From: JANQLC01 sp036881805
GTDB taxonomy: Bacteria > Bacteroidota > Bacteroidia > Flavobacteriales > JANQLC01
NCBI GenBank assembly: GCA_036881805.1
Contig: JBAJNK010000064.1
Location: 1 to 18,053 of the forward strand
Direction of reading: 5' to 3'
Length of the DNA stretch: 18,053 bases
Part shown: positions 1 through 7,906 of the stretch, piece after piece
How positions within the stretch are numbered: the first letter of the stretch is position 1
Layout: every line of letters starts with the position of its first letter
Position numbers and translations under genes: made by a program
Notes under the pieces: model-generated
Told to the model about the DNA's origin: nothing
The model's database searches: none
What the model saw: the letters and a program-made list of their open reading frames with translations, nothing else

Positions 1-899
1 ATCCGATAGCTGGGGTGCGCACGCTTGTAGCGGATATAAAAGGGTTATGGGATTCTCTGGGTCACGGCGGTTTGGGCGTTGAGCTAGCCGGGCTCTTGTC
101 CCGTTTTAAGCAGTGGAGTCCGTTGGTCGGCAAGCCGATCGATGAAATAAAGGATGTAAAAACCGTCTGGGATTCTCTGGGTCACGGCGGATTGGGCGTT
201 GAGCTAGCCGGGCTCTTGTCCCGTTTTAAGCAGTGGAATCCGATAGCTGGGGTGCGCACGCTTGTAGCGGATATAAAAGGGTTATGGGATTCTCTGAGCC
301 CAGGCGGTTTGGGCGTTGCGTTGAAAGGGCTGTTTTCCCGTGTTAAACAGTGGAGTCCGGTGGCTGGGGTGCGCACGATTCCAAAGGATATAAAAAGGCT
401 ATGGGATTCTCTGAGCCCAGGCGGTTTGGGCATTGAGGTAAAAGGACTTTTTTCCGGTTTACAGGAAGTGGGACGTCCATCCGCCACAATTGGATCGGCG
501 GCCCGCGTATCGAATTCCTCAGGCCCTTCGGGGGTATTGAACGGCTTTACACAGATTCGAGATGCTGGGCGGGGCTTGGGTATTGGGGATACCGCCCGGT
601 TTATCGGTGGCCTTTTCAAGGGGCATCGGGGCTATGGGGCCGGTACGCCAAAGGCTCGAGCAGCTATGGCCGAGCAATCCAAAGGCAGCGGTAGTGGAGA
701 AAGAGCTCGAAACGACATCGCCGCCATTACCGGAGGCGCTCAGCAGCCGATCTACATAACTCTAAACCTGGAGAAGCTCCAGGACAAAACCGAAATCCAC
801 ACCACTACTCTTCGGGAAAGCCTCGATGAGATGGAAGAACGCGTCAAAGCGATCTTGCTTCGCGTATTGCACAGCGCCAACCCAATCACAACGGTATGA
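1..899 (+). CDS. Phage tail tape measure protein, C-terminal part (5' end outside window)
   Basis: The reading frame is open from the left edge, so this is the 3' end of a longer gene; a GTG at 15 lies inside a repeat and is not a credible start. About 299 residues are visible. The first 157 are four tandem 39-40-residue repeats built around 'LWDSL..GGLG....GL.S', amphipathic and glycine-rich, as expected for a tape measure rod that sets tail length and passes through the membrane during DNA delivery. A low-complexity Gly/Ser/Ala linker follows, then a compact C-terminal segment from about residue 246 (IYITLNLEKL onward) with an 'IHTTTLRES' stretch; I recall similar C-termini from Bacteroidota tape measures. 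The stop overlaps the next start by four bases (ATGA), so the two are translationally coupled. The assignment rests on repeats, composition and position before tail-tip genes; no catalytic motif is available. Confidence 0.75.
   Translation, partial: PIAGVRTLVADIKGLWDSLGHGGLGVELAGLLSRFKQWSPLVGKPIDEIKDVKTVWDSLGHGGLGVELAGLLSRFKQWNPIAGVRTLVADIKGLWDSLSPGGLGVALKGLFSRVKQWSPVAGVRTIPKDIKRLWDSLSPGGLGIEVKGLFSGLQEVGRPSATIGSAARVSNSSGPSGVLNGFTQIRDAGRGLGIGDTARFIGGLFKGHRGYGAGTPKARAAMAEQSKGSGSGERARNDIAAITGGAQQPIYITLNLEKLQDKTEIHTTTLRESLDEMEERVKAILLRVLHSANPITTV
3..473 (+). repeat. Four tandem 117-120-bp repeats in the tape measure gene
   Basis: Units lie at about 3-119, 120-239, 240-356 and 357-473 and encode 39, 40, 39 and 39 residues. 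Bases 1-59 are identical to 238-296, while 48-117 match 168-237 at 69 of 70 positions. Unit 1 is therefore a mosaic whose 5' half equals unit 3 and whose 3' half equals unit 2. The fourth unit is the most diverged. More units probably continue to the left of the window. Confidence 0.95.
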
Positions 900-1492
900 A
901 TCAGTTCGACATCAGACAAATCAGCGGTCGGGCACACGGCTGTATCGGGGAACCCTTTGCGATACATTCAGGGCAATGTGGAAGCCTATCGATAAAGGAC
1001 GTCGGGCAAATCGCATCCGGTGTAAACCACTTGGGCAGGCATTACTTTATGGACTTCTTTGTCTACTCAGGTGGGGTGAAGCAACGCTTGCCCAACGAAC
1101 CCTTGGTAAGCCTAAGCGGACAGAATCGGATCGTGAAGACCGCAATTGCCGGGGCGGACCGCAATGGAACCGTCAAGGAATGCATAGGTGCCGACGATTG
1201 GAAGATCACCCTGGCGGGCGTATGTCTAAATGCCGAAAACCCTTTGACCTATCCATGCGAACAAGTCGAGCAGCTCAGGGCGCTTAAAGAAGCACGTGGT
1301 GCCCTAGCGGTTGAAAACGACCTATTGCGCCTCTTCGGCATTTACAGCATGGTCATTGAAAGCGTATACCTCGACGATATGATCGGCGTCCAGCACGCCC
1401 AAAAGTATAAGATAACGGCGCTGAGCGACGAAGACTTTTTGGCCGAACGAAAAAATGAATCGCGTGCACGTGCGCTGAAAAAAGGCTTGTGA
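896..1492 (+). CDS. DUF6046-like phage tail protein
   Basis: 198 residues, starting at an ATG whose last bases overlap the tape measure stop (ATGA). From memory it resembles the DUF6046 proteins found between tape measure and baseplate hub genes in Bacteroidota prophages; the biochemical role of that family is not known to me. Visible features are an N-terminal region with a 'FFVYSGGVKQRLPNEPLVSLSGQ' like stretch (about residues 50-75, shown here only as a landmark in part), a central 'DDWKITLAGVC' β-rich segment and a charged, helical C-terminus ending in Lys/Arg. No signal peptide or membrane segment. Placement between tape measure and hub suggests a distal-tail or tail-tip adaptor, comparable in position to DNA-circularisation or distal tail proteins of other phages; that is inference. 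Confidence 0.65.
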   Translation: MNQFDIRQISGRAHGCIGEPFAIHSGQCGSLSIKDVGQIASGVNHLGRHYFMDFFVYSGGVKQRLPNEPLVSLSGQNRIVKTAIAGADRNGTVKECIGADDWKITLAGVCLNAENPLTYPCEQVEQLRALKEARGALAVENDLLRLFGIYSMVIESVYLDDMIGVQHAQKYKITALSDEDFLAERKNESRARALKKGL

Positions 1493-2469
1493 TGTTTGTC
1501 TTACAAGCACATATCGAAATCGGGGACTATACCTTCAGCCAGGTACAGTCGCTGCGCATTACCCGAAGCGTGGATTTAATCGGGGATACCGCCGTGATCG
1601 AGCTGCCTACCCATTTCGTTTTGGGAGATGGGAAAAAGGGCTTTCAAAAATCGAGAACCACCGATGCGATTGCGGTATCGAATCGCGTATCCATCCGAAT
1701 GGGCTATGCGGGTGTTATCGACCGCACGGAATTTGTGGGCGTAGTCACCGCCGTACGGCCCAACGTCCCCGTAAGCATTCACTGTGCGGACGCCAGCTGG
1801 CATCTCAGGCAAAAAAACTGCAACAAAAATTTTACAAAAACCACCCTTAGAGCAGTGATGGCATACATCCTAGCGGGACAAGAAGCCATATCCTTGAGCG
1901 AACGCATACCCGAGCTGTCTATGGACAAGTGTATATTGAAGGATAAAAACGGGCTACAAGCCCTACAACAGCTGAAGCAAAGTCTGCAGCTCAGCATTTT
2001 TCTCGACGACCGGGGTGCGCTCTTTGCCTGCCCTCGACGAGACCAACCCCTGGGCAAAGCGGTCGATTATAAAATCGGCTGCAATGTCATCCGCCACAAC
2101 TTAGAATTTAAAACCCGGGCACAGGCCAAGGTCAGCGTAAAATTGATCGGCATGACGGGGGATAACCGGGTGACGAGCGTTGAACAAGGCGAGGCTGGAG
2201 GGGCGCGGTACACCTGGCACCAGCTGAATCTGAGCGATGCGGCCGAGCTGAAAAAAATAGCTGCGAGCCAACTCGACGCCCTCCAATACGAGGGCTACCG
2301 CGGTACCCTCACCAGCTTTCTCACCCCCTTTGCCGACAGGGGTATGACCGCCAATCTGTGCGACGAACGCTATCCCGAACGGGCGGGCAGCTACTTTATA
2401 CCGAGGGTGGACATCACCTATGGGGTGAATGGGGGACGTAGAATAGTAGAACTCGGAAGGCAGGTATGA
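1492..2469 (+). CDS. Baseplate hub / late control gene D-like tail protein
   Basis: 325 residues from ATG 1492, which overlaps the upstream stop by one base (TGATG); a GTG one codon earlier is the alternative start. The sequence is rich in β-strand, with an N-terminal 'IEIGDYTFSQVQSLRITRSVDLIGDTA' type opening (only a landmark), a middle segment 'LRAVMAYILAGQ' and a C-terminal β domain ending 'GGRRIVELG'. Length, fold pattern and position before a gpV-like gene fit the gpD/gp27 family, whose trimers form the tube-like hub at the tail tip that the spike closes. In Mu- and P2-like phages gpD lies near gpV in the same way. It should act in the virion tail tip. I see no catalytic residues. The hub assignment is fairly sure; the exact family (Mu gp44-like or a siphophage hub) is not. 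Confidence 0.65.
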   Translation: MFVLQAHIEIGDYTFSQVQSLRITRSVDLIGDTAVIELPTHFVLGDGKKGFQKSRTTDAIAVSNRVSIRMGYAGVIDRTEFVGVVTAVRPNVPVSIHCADASWHLRQKNCNKNFTKTTLRAVMAYILAGQEAISLSERIPELSMDKCILKDKNGLQALQQLKQSLQLSIFLDDRGALFACPRRDQPLGKAVDYKIGCNVIRHNLEFKTRAQAKVSVKLIGMTGDNRVTSVEQGEAGGARYTWHQLNLSDAAELKKIAASQLDALQYEGYRGTLTSFLTPFADRGMTANLCDERYPERAGSYFIPRVDITYGVNGGRRIVELGRQV

Positions 2470-2993
2470 TGAGCGGAATAGATAGCCAATTGCAACAAGC
2501 CCTACGAGATTTCAGCTTTACAGAAGGGGAAATCTTTCCAGCTGTGGTCCGTTCCGTAAACAAAGCCGACAAAAGCCTCAGCATCGTCGATGCCCAGGAT
2601 CTCGAATACCCCGACGTACGGCTCACCGCTACCTTGAGCGACAAGGATAAGATCGCCGTCTACCCCCGAGCCGATAGTTCCGTGCTCGTCGCCAAAATAG
2701 GCGGCAGCGACAATACTTTGGTATGCATTGCGTATAGCGAAGTCGAAGCGGTCGAAGGACAGATCGAGGACACTTCATTCTCAATCGATCGGGAAGGGAT
2801 TCACGTCGAACGCAAGGGCAAAAGTCTGTACGATACCTTGAAAAAACTATTTGAAACCGTCCAGTCCCTCTGCGATGAAACAGCCAAAATCGTCGTATCC
2901 GTAGGCACGACAGTCGACATTCCTGCCGTAAACCGGATCAAACAGCGCATCGAAGACGCCGTGACAAAAGATTTAAACGAGATTTTAAAATAG
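2466..2993 (+). CDS. gpV-like baseplate assembly / tail spike-base protein
   Basis: 175 residues; the start ATG overlaps the previous stop (ATGA), and a second in-frame ATG at 2469 is also possible. The N-terminal half (about residues 18-95) reads as an OB-fold: short β-strands such as 'FPAVVRSVNKADKSLSIVDA' and 'ALTATLS'-type alternations, followed by 'DSSVLVAKIGGSDNTLVCI'. This is the layout of the N-terminal domain of gpV-type spikes and Bacteroidota baseplate proteins. The C-terminal half is short and mixed, ending in a helix, and lacks an obvious triple-β-helix needle or PAAR motif. It probably sits on the gpD-like hub as a stunted spike or plug. No lysozyme domain is fused. Assignment is by fold impression and neighbours. 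Confidence 0.55.
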   Translation: MMSGIDSQLQQALRDFSFTEGEIFPAVVRSVNKADKSLSIVDAQDLEYPDVRLTATLSDKDKIAVYPRADSSVLVAKIGGSDNTLVCIAYSEVEAVEGQIEDTSFSIDREGIHVERKGKSLYDTLKKLFETVQSLCDETAKIVVSVGTTVDIPAVNRIKQRIEDAVTKDLNEILK

Positions 2994-3150
2994 TGATTGG
3001 AACAGTGTTTAAAAGGGACGTGGCACAAGACCCAAACGAAATGATTCCGCGAGATGGAAGACTTTTTCCAAAAATACATAGGCGAGCTGCTCACAGCTGT
3101 TATAGGGGGCGGCGGTCGATGCCGCCCAGGCGGACAACCAGCAAAAAATT

Positions 3151-3351
3151 ATGGACTTGTACCAGGAGGCGCTAAACGATTTGGCGGCGCGATATGAAAA
3201 GCGATTGGCCTTCTTAAAACAGGCGTGCGACGAGCAATTTCAGTCCTTACAGGCTGAAATCAAAGCCTTGAAACGAAACTTAGCGCTTTGGAAGCAGAAA
3301 TACCGCACTTTAAAGCGCGCATTGGAAAACGACAAAACGAAGCAGCTGTGA
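3151..3351 (+). CDS. Small coiled-coil phage protein (probable frameshifted 5' extension from 3054)
   Basis: The open frame from ATG 3151 gives 66 residues that are almost wholly α-helical and charged, with heptad-like spacing (for example 'ARYEKRLAFLKQACDEQF'), so a coiled coil. Upstream, ATG 3054 opens a different frame encoding 'MEDFFQKYIGELLTAVIGG', a typical short N-terminal membrane-anchor-like segment. Past a run of five G (3105-3109) a +1 change of frame would continue smoothly as 'AVDAAQADNQQKI' into the 3151 frame. The intact ancestral protein was therefore probably about 98 residues, starting at 3054, of the anchor-plus-coiled-coil type I recall from Bacteroidota tail modules. Either the gene is broken, the run is miscounted, or a +1 shift is used. 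The stop overlaps the next GTG start (GTGA). Confidence 0.55.
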   Translation: MDLYQEALNDLAARYEKRLAFLKQACDEQFQSLQAEIKALKRNLALWKQKYRTLKRALENDKTKQL

Positions 3352-3641
3352 AGATACGCGTAGGGCCCGGGCAAAACCTATGGGATGTATGCCTGCAATA
3401 CACCGGCACCTCGGCAGGCCTATTCGATTTGGCCCTGGCCAATGGCCTCAGTCCCACCGATACCCTTAGGCCCGGGCAGCGGCTCGAGCTGCCGGACGGC
3501 CTAGAAACCGATGCGGACATGCGCGACTATTTTCGAGCCCATGGGATTGAGCCGGCGACGGCACTGAGCCCCGAACAACTGGCCTACAGCGATCCCAAGA
3601 TCGGCAATATGATCATTGGACAAACCTTCAAAATCGGGTAA
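3348..3641 (+). CDS. LysM-domain phage tail protein
   Basis: 97 residues from GTG 3348, chosen because the start overlaps the preceding stop in the pattern GTGA used across this operon and because the LysM domain begins directly after it. An ATG at 3288 in the same frame would lie inside the previous gene. Residues about 2-50 form a LysM motif: 'VGPGQNLWDVCLQYTG', then 'LFDLALANGLSPTDTLRPGQ' ending in 'LELPDG'. LysM proteins bind N-acetylglucosamine-containing glycans. In tails, small LysM proteins (P2 gpX, T4 gp53 type) join tail tube or baseplate parts, so a structural role is as likely as peptidoglycan binding. The C-terminal 45 residues are unassigned. Three bases separate it from the next gene. 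Confidence 0.75.
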   Translation: MKIRVGPGQNLWDVCLQYTGTSAGLFDLALANGLSPTDTLRPGQRLELPDGLETDADMRDYFRAHGIEPATALSPEQLAYSDPKIGNMIIGQTFKIG

Positions 3642-3643
3642 AA

Positions 3644-5458
3644 ATGGCAGACGAAATCACGAGAAGCAGGGCGATCAGTTGGCTCCAAGACGGTTGCAAG
3701 CCCAAGGGTGCGCAATTTGCTGCGATTATGAGCGCCATTTTTTTCAAGCAGGATGGCCAGCTGATCACCCGAGCCGAAACCGCACCCGATGGGAGTGTGG
3801 TGCTCACGCTTTCCAGCGGTGAGGCGTTGACCATCGAGAAGTTTAAGTTGAAAAGGCTCGGCCTATCCGATATTGCAGGCTTGACCGATGCCTTGGCGCA
3901 ATGCGTACACAAAGTGGATGGCAAGCAGCTCTCCACCCATGATTTTTCAGATGCGTACAAACAAAAGCTCGAAGGCCTGTCCAACTATCAAAAGCCAGCC
4001 GGCGAGCCCATTGGCTACATTGGGGGGTTGCAACAAGCCCTGGACGACAAAGTCAGTACCGAGCAACTCGAACAAGGTTTGGCGACCAAACCCGACATCG
4101 AAAGCCTAGGCGCCTATGCCCGAGCCGATGCGGCCAACCTCAGTGCGGACCAGCTCGAAGCCTGGCGCATGCGTCTCGATTCCTTTAATGGTGAAATACC
4201 CGTGGTCAGCGATCGGGAATCCATCACACTGAGCCCCGAAAAACCCCATGTGTGCTATACCGGCAGCTTTGCCGAGCCCGTGGTGGTGATCGCCTTTGAC
4301 CCCGCTGCGCCCAATGCGCAGGTCAAGCACATCATTCACAACCAGAGCGAGCGCATGCTCAGCATTCAGGTTGGCGACGGATTGCGCATCGATGGCCAAG
4401 CGGAAAAGCAGCTGGCACCCCATACGGGAACCCTGATCAGCCCCGAAACAGCTGCTGATGGCCGCATCGTCGGCTTTGGCTCCTGGGGTCCCAATAGCGA
4501 GCAGTGGCTCCGGCTCGACGCATCCAATACCTCCCCTGAGCTCGACGCTTACTTTCAGTCACTGCTAGACGCAGACACCACTGCCGATGACATGCGCATC
4601 ACCGGGTTTACCACGCCTTTGCTCGCGCAGAACAGCACCCAAACCCTTATCCTATGCGGTACGGGACTCCGCACAAAGCGCGCGCTGTCTTTTGTGATCT
4701 GCGGTGAAGGGGGTCGCGCACTCGACTCGGACCTGATTCGAGTCGTCCGCTGGGACACCAGCGATTCCAGTCAAAAGCTGTACGTAACCCTCTCCGCCGG
4801 TTCCACTCCTCAGGATCAGGTGAAAGCCACCGTTAAGCTGCTGGTCAACAACAAACCCGTAGCGGGCAGTGCCGCCCTCTGCCTATTTAAAGAAAGCGCC
4901 CTGACGACAATCCCGCCAGAGGCTTGGAAAACCTATACCGAACGGGATGCGGCGGCTTACGACATCGCTGTAACCGCCGATGGCATCGACTATAAGGGTG
5001 GGCAAACCGCCGACTTTCAGGTAGCCGCCACCGCGCCCGACATCGCTTTTTCAGCTGCGGCAGACTACTGGATATCCGTGGAATTGCAGGTGCCGCAAAG
5101 GCGGGGCCAATCCTTTGCCCTTTCCTTTGGTCTCACCCCGGGGGAAGGCTATACCCCCAATGGCTGCTATCTCGATATGCGCTTGGGTGTGACCCTATCC
5201 GCCGACAGCAGCGAAGCCCATATCACACCCCTATACAATGGCCACCCCGAACAAAGCATATGCATCCCCTATGATTTTCCCGTCCCAGTTCAGATCCTGA
5301 AAACCGGAAGTGAATTCAGCCTGCACATACCCAACGCCGATGGAGACCCCCATCGCTTTGAAAAGCATGTAGACGTATCGCAATCGGAGGTTTTAACTCC
5401 AAAGGTCTGCTTTCGAAATCCAGGCAGCCTAAGCCATATATCGATTTTGAGATTTTAG
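3644..5458 (+). CDS. Large phage fibre-like / tail appendage protein
   Basis: 604 residues, ATG two bases after the LysM gene stop. The N-terminal 170 residues are helical with fibre-type modules: 'GLSDIAGLTDALAQ' followed by 'KVDGKQLSTHDFSDAYKQKL', then 'IGGLQQALDDKVSTEQLEQG'. Short 'VDGKQLST.DF' modules like this recur in tail fibres and side fibres and mediate trimerisation. The remaining 430 residues are β-rich, with many Ser/Thr and Gly/Pro turns and no recognised domain; they look like stacked β-sandwich (Ig- or carbohydrate-binding-like) domains, with a possible one at about residues 420-600 ending in 'SHISILRF'. No signal peptide. Position after LysM and before other fibre genes fits an upper fibre, baseplate wedge connector or adhesin. 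Function is inferred from modules and context only. Confidence 0.55.
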   Translation: MADEITRSRAISWLQDGCKPKGAQFAAIMSAIFFKQDGQLITRAETAPDGSVVLTLSSGEALTIEKFKLKRLGLSDIAGLTDALAQCVHKVDGKQLSTHDFSDAYKQKLEGLSNYQKPAGEPIGYIGGLQQALDDKVSTEQLEQGLATKPDIESLGAYARADAANLSADQLEAWRMRLDSFNGEIPVVSDRESITLSPEKPHVCYTGSFAEPVVVIAFDPAAPNAQVKHIIHNQSERMLSIQVGDGLRIDGQAEKQLAPHTGTLISPETAADGRIVGFGSWGPNSEQWLRLDASNTSPELDAYFQSLLDADTTADDMRITGFTTPLLAQNSTQTLILCGTGLRTKRALSFVICGEGGRALDSDLIRVVRWDTSDSSQKLYVTLSAGSTPQDQVKATVKLLVNNKPVAGSAALCLFKESALTTIPPEAWKTYTERDAAAYDIAVTADGIDYKGGQTADFQVAATAPDIAFSAAADYWISVELQVPQRRGQSFALSFGLTPGEGYTPNGCYLDMRLGVTLSADSSEAHITPLYNGHPEQSICIPYDFPVPVQILKTGSEFSLHIPNADGDPHRFEKHVDVSQSEVLTPKVCFRNPGSLSHISILRF

Positions 5459-5460
5459 AT

Positions 5461-6171
5461 ATGGACGAGAGAATCACCTACAAAGCCGCCCGCTTTTTTG
5501 GCCGAGCGCCCACCGAACGCCCCCAACCCGTTTGGTTTTTAAGGGCGACCAGAAACTTGTTTCGGGATGCGCCCCTATGCGATTGGCAAACCGGACTCCG
5601 ACAACGACAAGTGTACTATATGGATGCCGCGCACCGCATACCCTTAGCCAAAGTCGTATGGAACTACGATTTGGAAAAACGACAAGTGGTCAAAATCTGG
5701 CATTGGGCTACCGGTTATGGCAACGATTGGGAAGTGGCCGATCCGGTTTCGATCACCCATCCCCGAGCTGTATTTGAAAGCCTGTTGCAAGACGGCCGGC
5801 AGCAAATTCTCAACTACCTGATGATACGAGCCCGACAGGCTTTGGGCACTGAAGCCGACAAAGCGATAAGCCGGTTTTATAGCCGCTACGAACAGGAACT
5901 CCTGATCTGGCAGCAAAGCGGTCTAGCCGCTGCTTTTCACCGGGCGCTCGATGCCGATGTCGCACGAGGGGAAGCCGAACAAAAAGAAGAATCGGAAAAA
6001 GCAGGAGAAGCAGAATCCACCCCAGCGCGCGAACGAGCTACATCTGAAAGAGAGTTAAAAGAAACCCAATATATACAATTTATCCTAGTCCAGCCCTTGA
6101 GCTGCAAAGCAATACCCACCGCACTGAAAGGGAAAAAAGTAATCGACTACCTAAAATACCATATCCAGTAA
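5461..6171 (+). CDS. Unrecognised phage protein, paralogue 1 of a tandem pair
   Basis: 236 residues, ATG two bases after the preceding stop. I do not recognise the family. It is clearly homologous over its length to the next gene: shared blocks include 'TYKAARFFGR', 'DWQTGLRQ', 'VYYMDAAHRIPLAK', 'FESLLQ', 'QILNYLM' and 'ALKGKKVIDY'. Aromatic residues (W, Y, F) are unusually frequent, many conserved between the copies (WHWAT / WYWAT), as often seen in sugar-binding or peptide-binding surfaces. A low-complexity Glu/Lys/Ala linker (about residues 165-200) separates the main domain from a short conserved C-terminal helix. This copy ends just after 'KKVIDY', about 35 residues before paralogue 2 does. 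Lying among fibre genes, it may be a tail accessory, fibre-assembly or receptor-related protein. Confidence 0.6.
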   Translation: MDERITYKAARFFGRAPTERPQPVWFLRATRNLFRDAPLCDWQTGLRQRQVYYMDAAHRIPLAKVVWNYDLEKRQVVKIWHWATGYGNDWEVADPVSITHPRAVFESLLQDGRQQILNYLMIRARQALGTEADKAISRFYSRYEQELLIWQQSGLAAAFHRALDADVARGEAEQKEESEKAGEAESTPARERATSERELKETQYIQFILVQPLSCKAIPTALKGKKVIDYLKYHIQ

Positions 6172-6181
6172 AGTCCAGCCT

Positions 6182-6982
6182 ATGCAAATTGCAAATAGAG
6201 ACGAGCAGACCACCTACAAAGCCGCTCGCTTTTTCGGTCGGTCAGCCACCCGCCGTCCCGACCCTTTTTGGTTTGTCGCTTACCCCGGCCCATTGTTTCA
6301 GGGTGTCGCCCAATACGATTGGCAAACCGGACTTCGGCAACAGCAGGTGTACTACATGGATGCGGCGCACCGCATACCCTTGGCCAAAGCCCTATGGGAT
6401 TACGACTTTGAGAAACGACAAGTGGTCAAAACCTGGTATTGGGCTACCGATTATGCCGATGCTTGGGAAGTGGGCGACCCGATTTCGATCCGCTATAGCC
6501 CGGCTGCATTTGAAAGCCTGCTGCAAGGGGGGCGACAGCAAATCCTCAATTACCTGATGGTACAAGCCCGACAGGCTTATGGCAGGGAATCGGACAAAAC
6601 AATAGCCCTATTCTACAGCCGCTACCAGCGAGCACTCCGCAGCTGGAAACAGACCGGCATGGCTGCGCCCCTCCACCGGGCACTCGATGCCGATGCTGCG
6701 CAAAGGGAACCGATAGAAGGGCGAGAAGGAATTCAAAAAGGAGAAATCAAACAAAGCGAAGCAGCAGCCCTAAGCGCCCTGTTAAACCGGCCCCTGAGCT
6801 GTGCAGGAATACCCGCCGCACTGAAAGGGAAAAAAGTAATCGACTATATCGAGTATTACGTCAAATGGTATAGGGGTTGCGAGAGAAACTATATCTACAC
6901 CGCAGCAGAAAAAAAGCCGAGGTATTTGGGCGAAATATACGTGCACCCGGATACCGATTATAGGGGTGTGTCTACCGATTAA
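6182..6982 (+). CDS. Unrecognised phage protein, paralogue 2 of a tandem pair
   Basis: 266 residues, ATG ten bases after paralogue 1. It shares the same domain order: conserved aromatic-rich N-terminal domain (about residues 8-165), a variable charged linker, and a conserved 'RPLSC.GIPAALKGKKVIDY' segment. After this it has its own tail of about 35 residues rich in Tyr ('EYYVKWYRGCERNYIYTAA' region), absent from copy 1. Most differences between the copies are substitutions, while the linkers differ in length and sequence, which suggests an old duplication with the core kept under selection. No signal peptide, membrane segment or catalytic motif is evident. Thirteen bases separate it from the tail fibre gene. 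Function unknown; association with the fibres is inferred from position. Confidence 0.6.
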   Translation: MQIANRDEQTTYKAARFFGRSATRRPDPFWFVAYPGPLFQGVAQYDWQTGLRQQQVYYMDAAHRIPLAKALWDYDFEKRQVVKTWYWATDYADAWEVGDPISIRYSPAAFESLLQGGRQQILNYLMVQARQAYGRESDKTIALFYSRYQRALRSWKQTGMAAPLHRALDADAAQREPIEGREGIQKGEIKQSEAAALSALLNRPLSCAGIPAALKGKKVIDYIEYYVKWYRGCERNYIYTAAEKKPRYLGEIYVHPDTDYRGVSTD

Positions 6983-6994
6983 AAGCAAATCCAT

Positions 6995-7894
6995 ATGAAC
7001 CGACAAAATTTTAAGATGCCCGGCGGTTTCCCTTTGGAAACCGACACTTTGGACGAAATGCAAAAGGCCTACAGCCTACTCAATGCCCTGGGCGAAGTAG
7101 CAGGTGACAAAGCCATTGTACAGGGCTGTGTAGAAGATGGGGAACACATAAGCGATGGGGTGGTCTATGTCGATGGTGAGGTCTTTGCCTTTCGCGGCGG
7201 GCCCAAACGAGATACCGTGATTGTAAAGGAAGAAGCTGTTAGCAAGACTTTTGAAAACGGCCAGGCGCATGAAGTGTTATTCAAGCGCTATATCGCCTTT
7301 GGCTCAGGAGAAAATAATATGAACTGGCGCGAATTCAAACGCTACCGCCTCGTCGAAGAAGTAGCCGAATTTAAAGGCGAGGTAAACGAGTCCCTCGCCG
7401 GCAAGGCCCCACTGTCGCACAACCACGATGACCGGTATTATACCGAATCTGAAACCGATATCTTTTTTGAAGGTGAAAGCAGCGGCAAAAAACAGGTGAA
7501 TTGGAATCGGGTAACCGGCAAGCCCAGTGCTTACCCCCCGATTACACACAACCACGATGACCGGTATTACAACAAAAGTGAATCCGATTCTAAGTACTGC
7601 TCAAAAAGCAAAATCAGAGACTATGGTTATTTAACGGATATAGTGTATGAAACCATAAGTTATAATTCGACGAAAACCGCATCTTTTTATTCAGATCACA
7701 GAGTCTGCTGTTTTATGCAAATTTCAGATATGCCTGATTTAATAACAACGCGCCCTGTATTTGAGAGATATGGTCTAGAAGAGAGACCATATGGGGCAAG
7801 ACCCTACGACACTCGCATAGTACAGGTAGAAGCAGAAATTACCGGTGGATTTATAATAAAAATGGGATTTGCCAAAATTAAAATAACACAGTAA
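6995..7894 (+). CDS. Phage tail fibre protein with HNHDDRYY modules
   Basis: 299 residues, ATG thirteen bases after the previous stop. The N-terminal domain (about residues 1-125, opening 'MNRQNFKMPGGFPLETDTLD') looks like an attachment domain; I recall this opening from Bacteroidota prophage fibres. Two 'HNHDDRYY' modules follow (about residues 142-150 and 185-193); His-rich motifs of this kind recur in tail fibres, where trimeric fibres can bind metal. The last 95 residues, from about 7610, are a β-rich distal tip with clearly lower G+C than the rest of the gene. No C-terminal chaperone domain is visible. This should be the receptor-binding fibre of the phage. The next gene sits where fibre-assembly chaperones usually lie. 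Confidence 0.75.
   Translation: MNRQNFKMPGGFPLETDTLDEMQKAYSLLNALGEVAGDKAIVQGCVEDGEHISDGVVYVDGEVFAFRGGPKRDTVIVKEEAVSKTFENGQAHEVLFKRYIAFGSGENNMNWREFKRYRLVEEVAEFKGEVNESLAGKAPLSHNHDDRYYTESETDIFFEGESSGKKQVNWNRVTGKPSAYPPITHNHDDRYYNKSESDSKYCSKSKIRDYGYLTDIVYETISYNSTKTASFYSDHRVCCFMQISDMPDLITTRPVFERYGLEERPYGARPYDTRIVQVEAEITGGFIIKMGFAKIKITQ
7418..7569 (+). repeat. 23-bp direct repeat pair encoding the HNHDDRYY motif
   Basis: The same 23 bases, encoding H-N-H-D-D-R-Y-Y up to its last base, occur at 7418-7440 and 7547-7569, 129 bp (43 codons) apart and in frame. Identity at synonymous positions suggests recent duplication or gene conversion. Recombination between them would remove 43 codons without breaking the frame. 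Confidence 0.9.
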
Positions 7895-7906
7895 TTCTTT
7901 CCAGCG

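Noticed and set aside
182..619. Minus-strand open frame of 145 codons
   Set aside because: It is the antisense shadow of the tape measure repeats.
826..1287. + strand open frame of 153 codons
   Set aside because: Shadow of the DUF6046 gene; Arg- and Cys-rich without domain features.
2993..3175. Short + strand open frame between the gpV-like and coiled-coil genes
   Set aside because: Arg/Pro-rich, non-protein-like, and overlaps the better frame starting at 3054.
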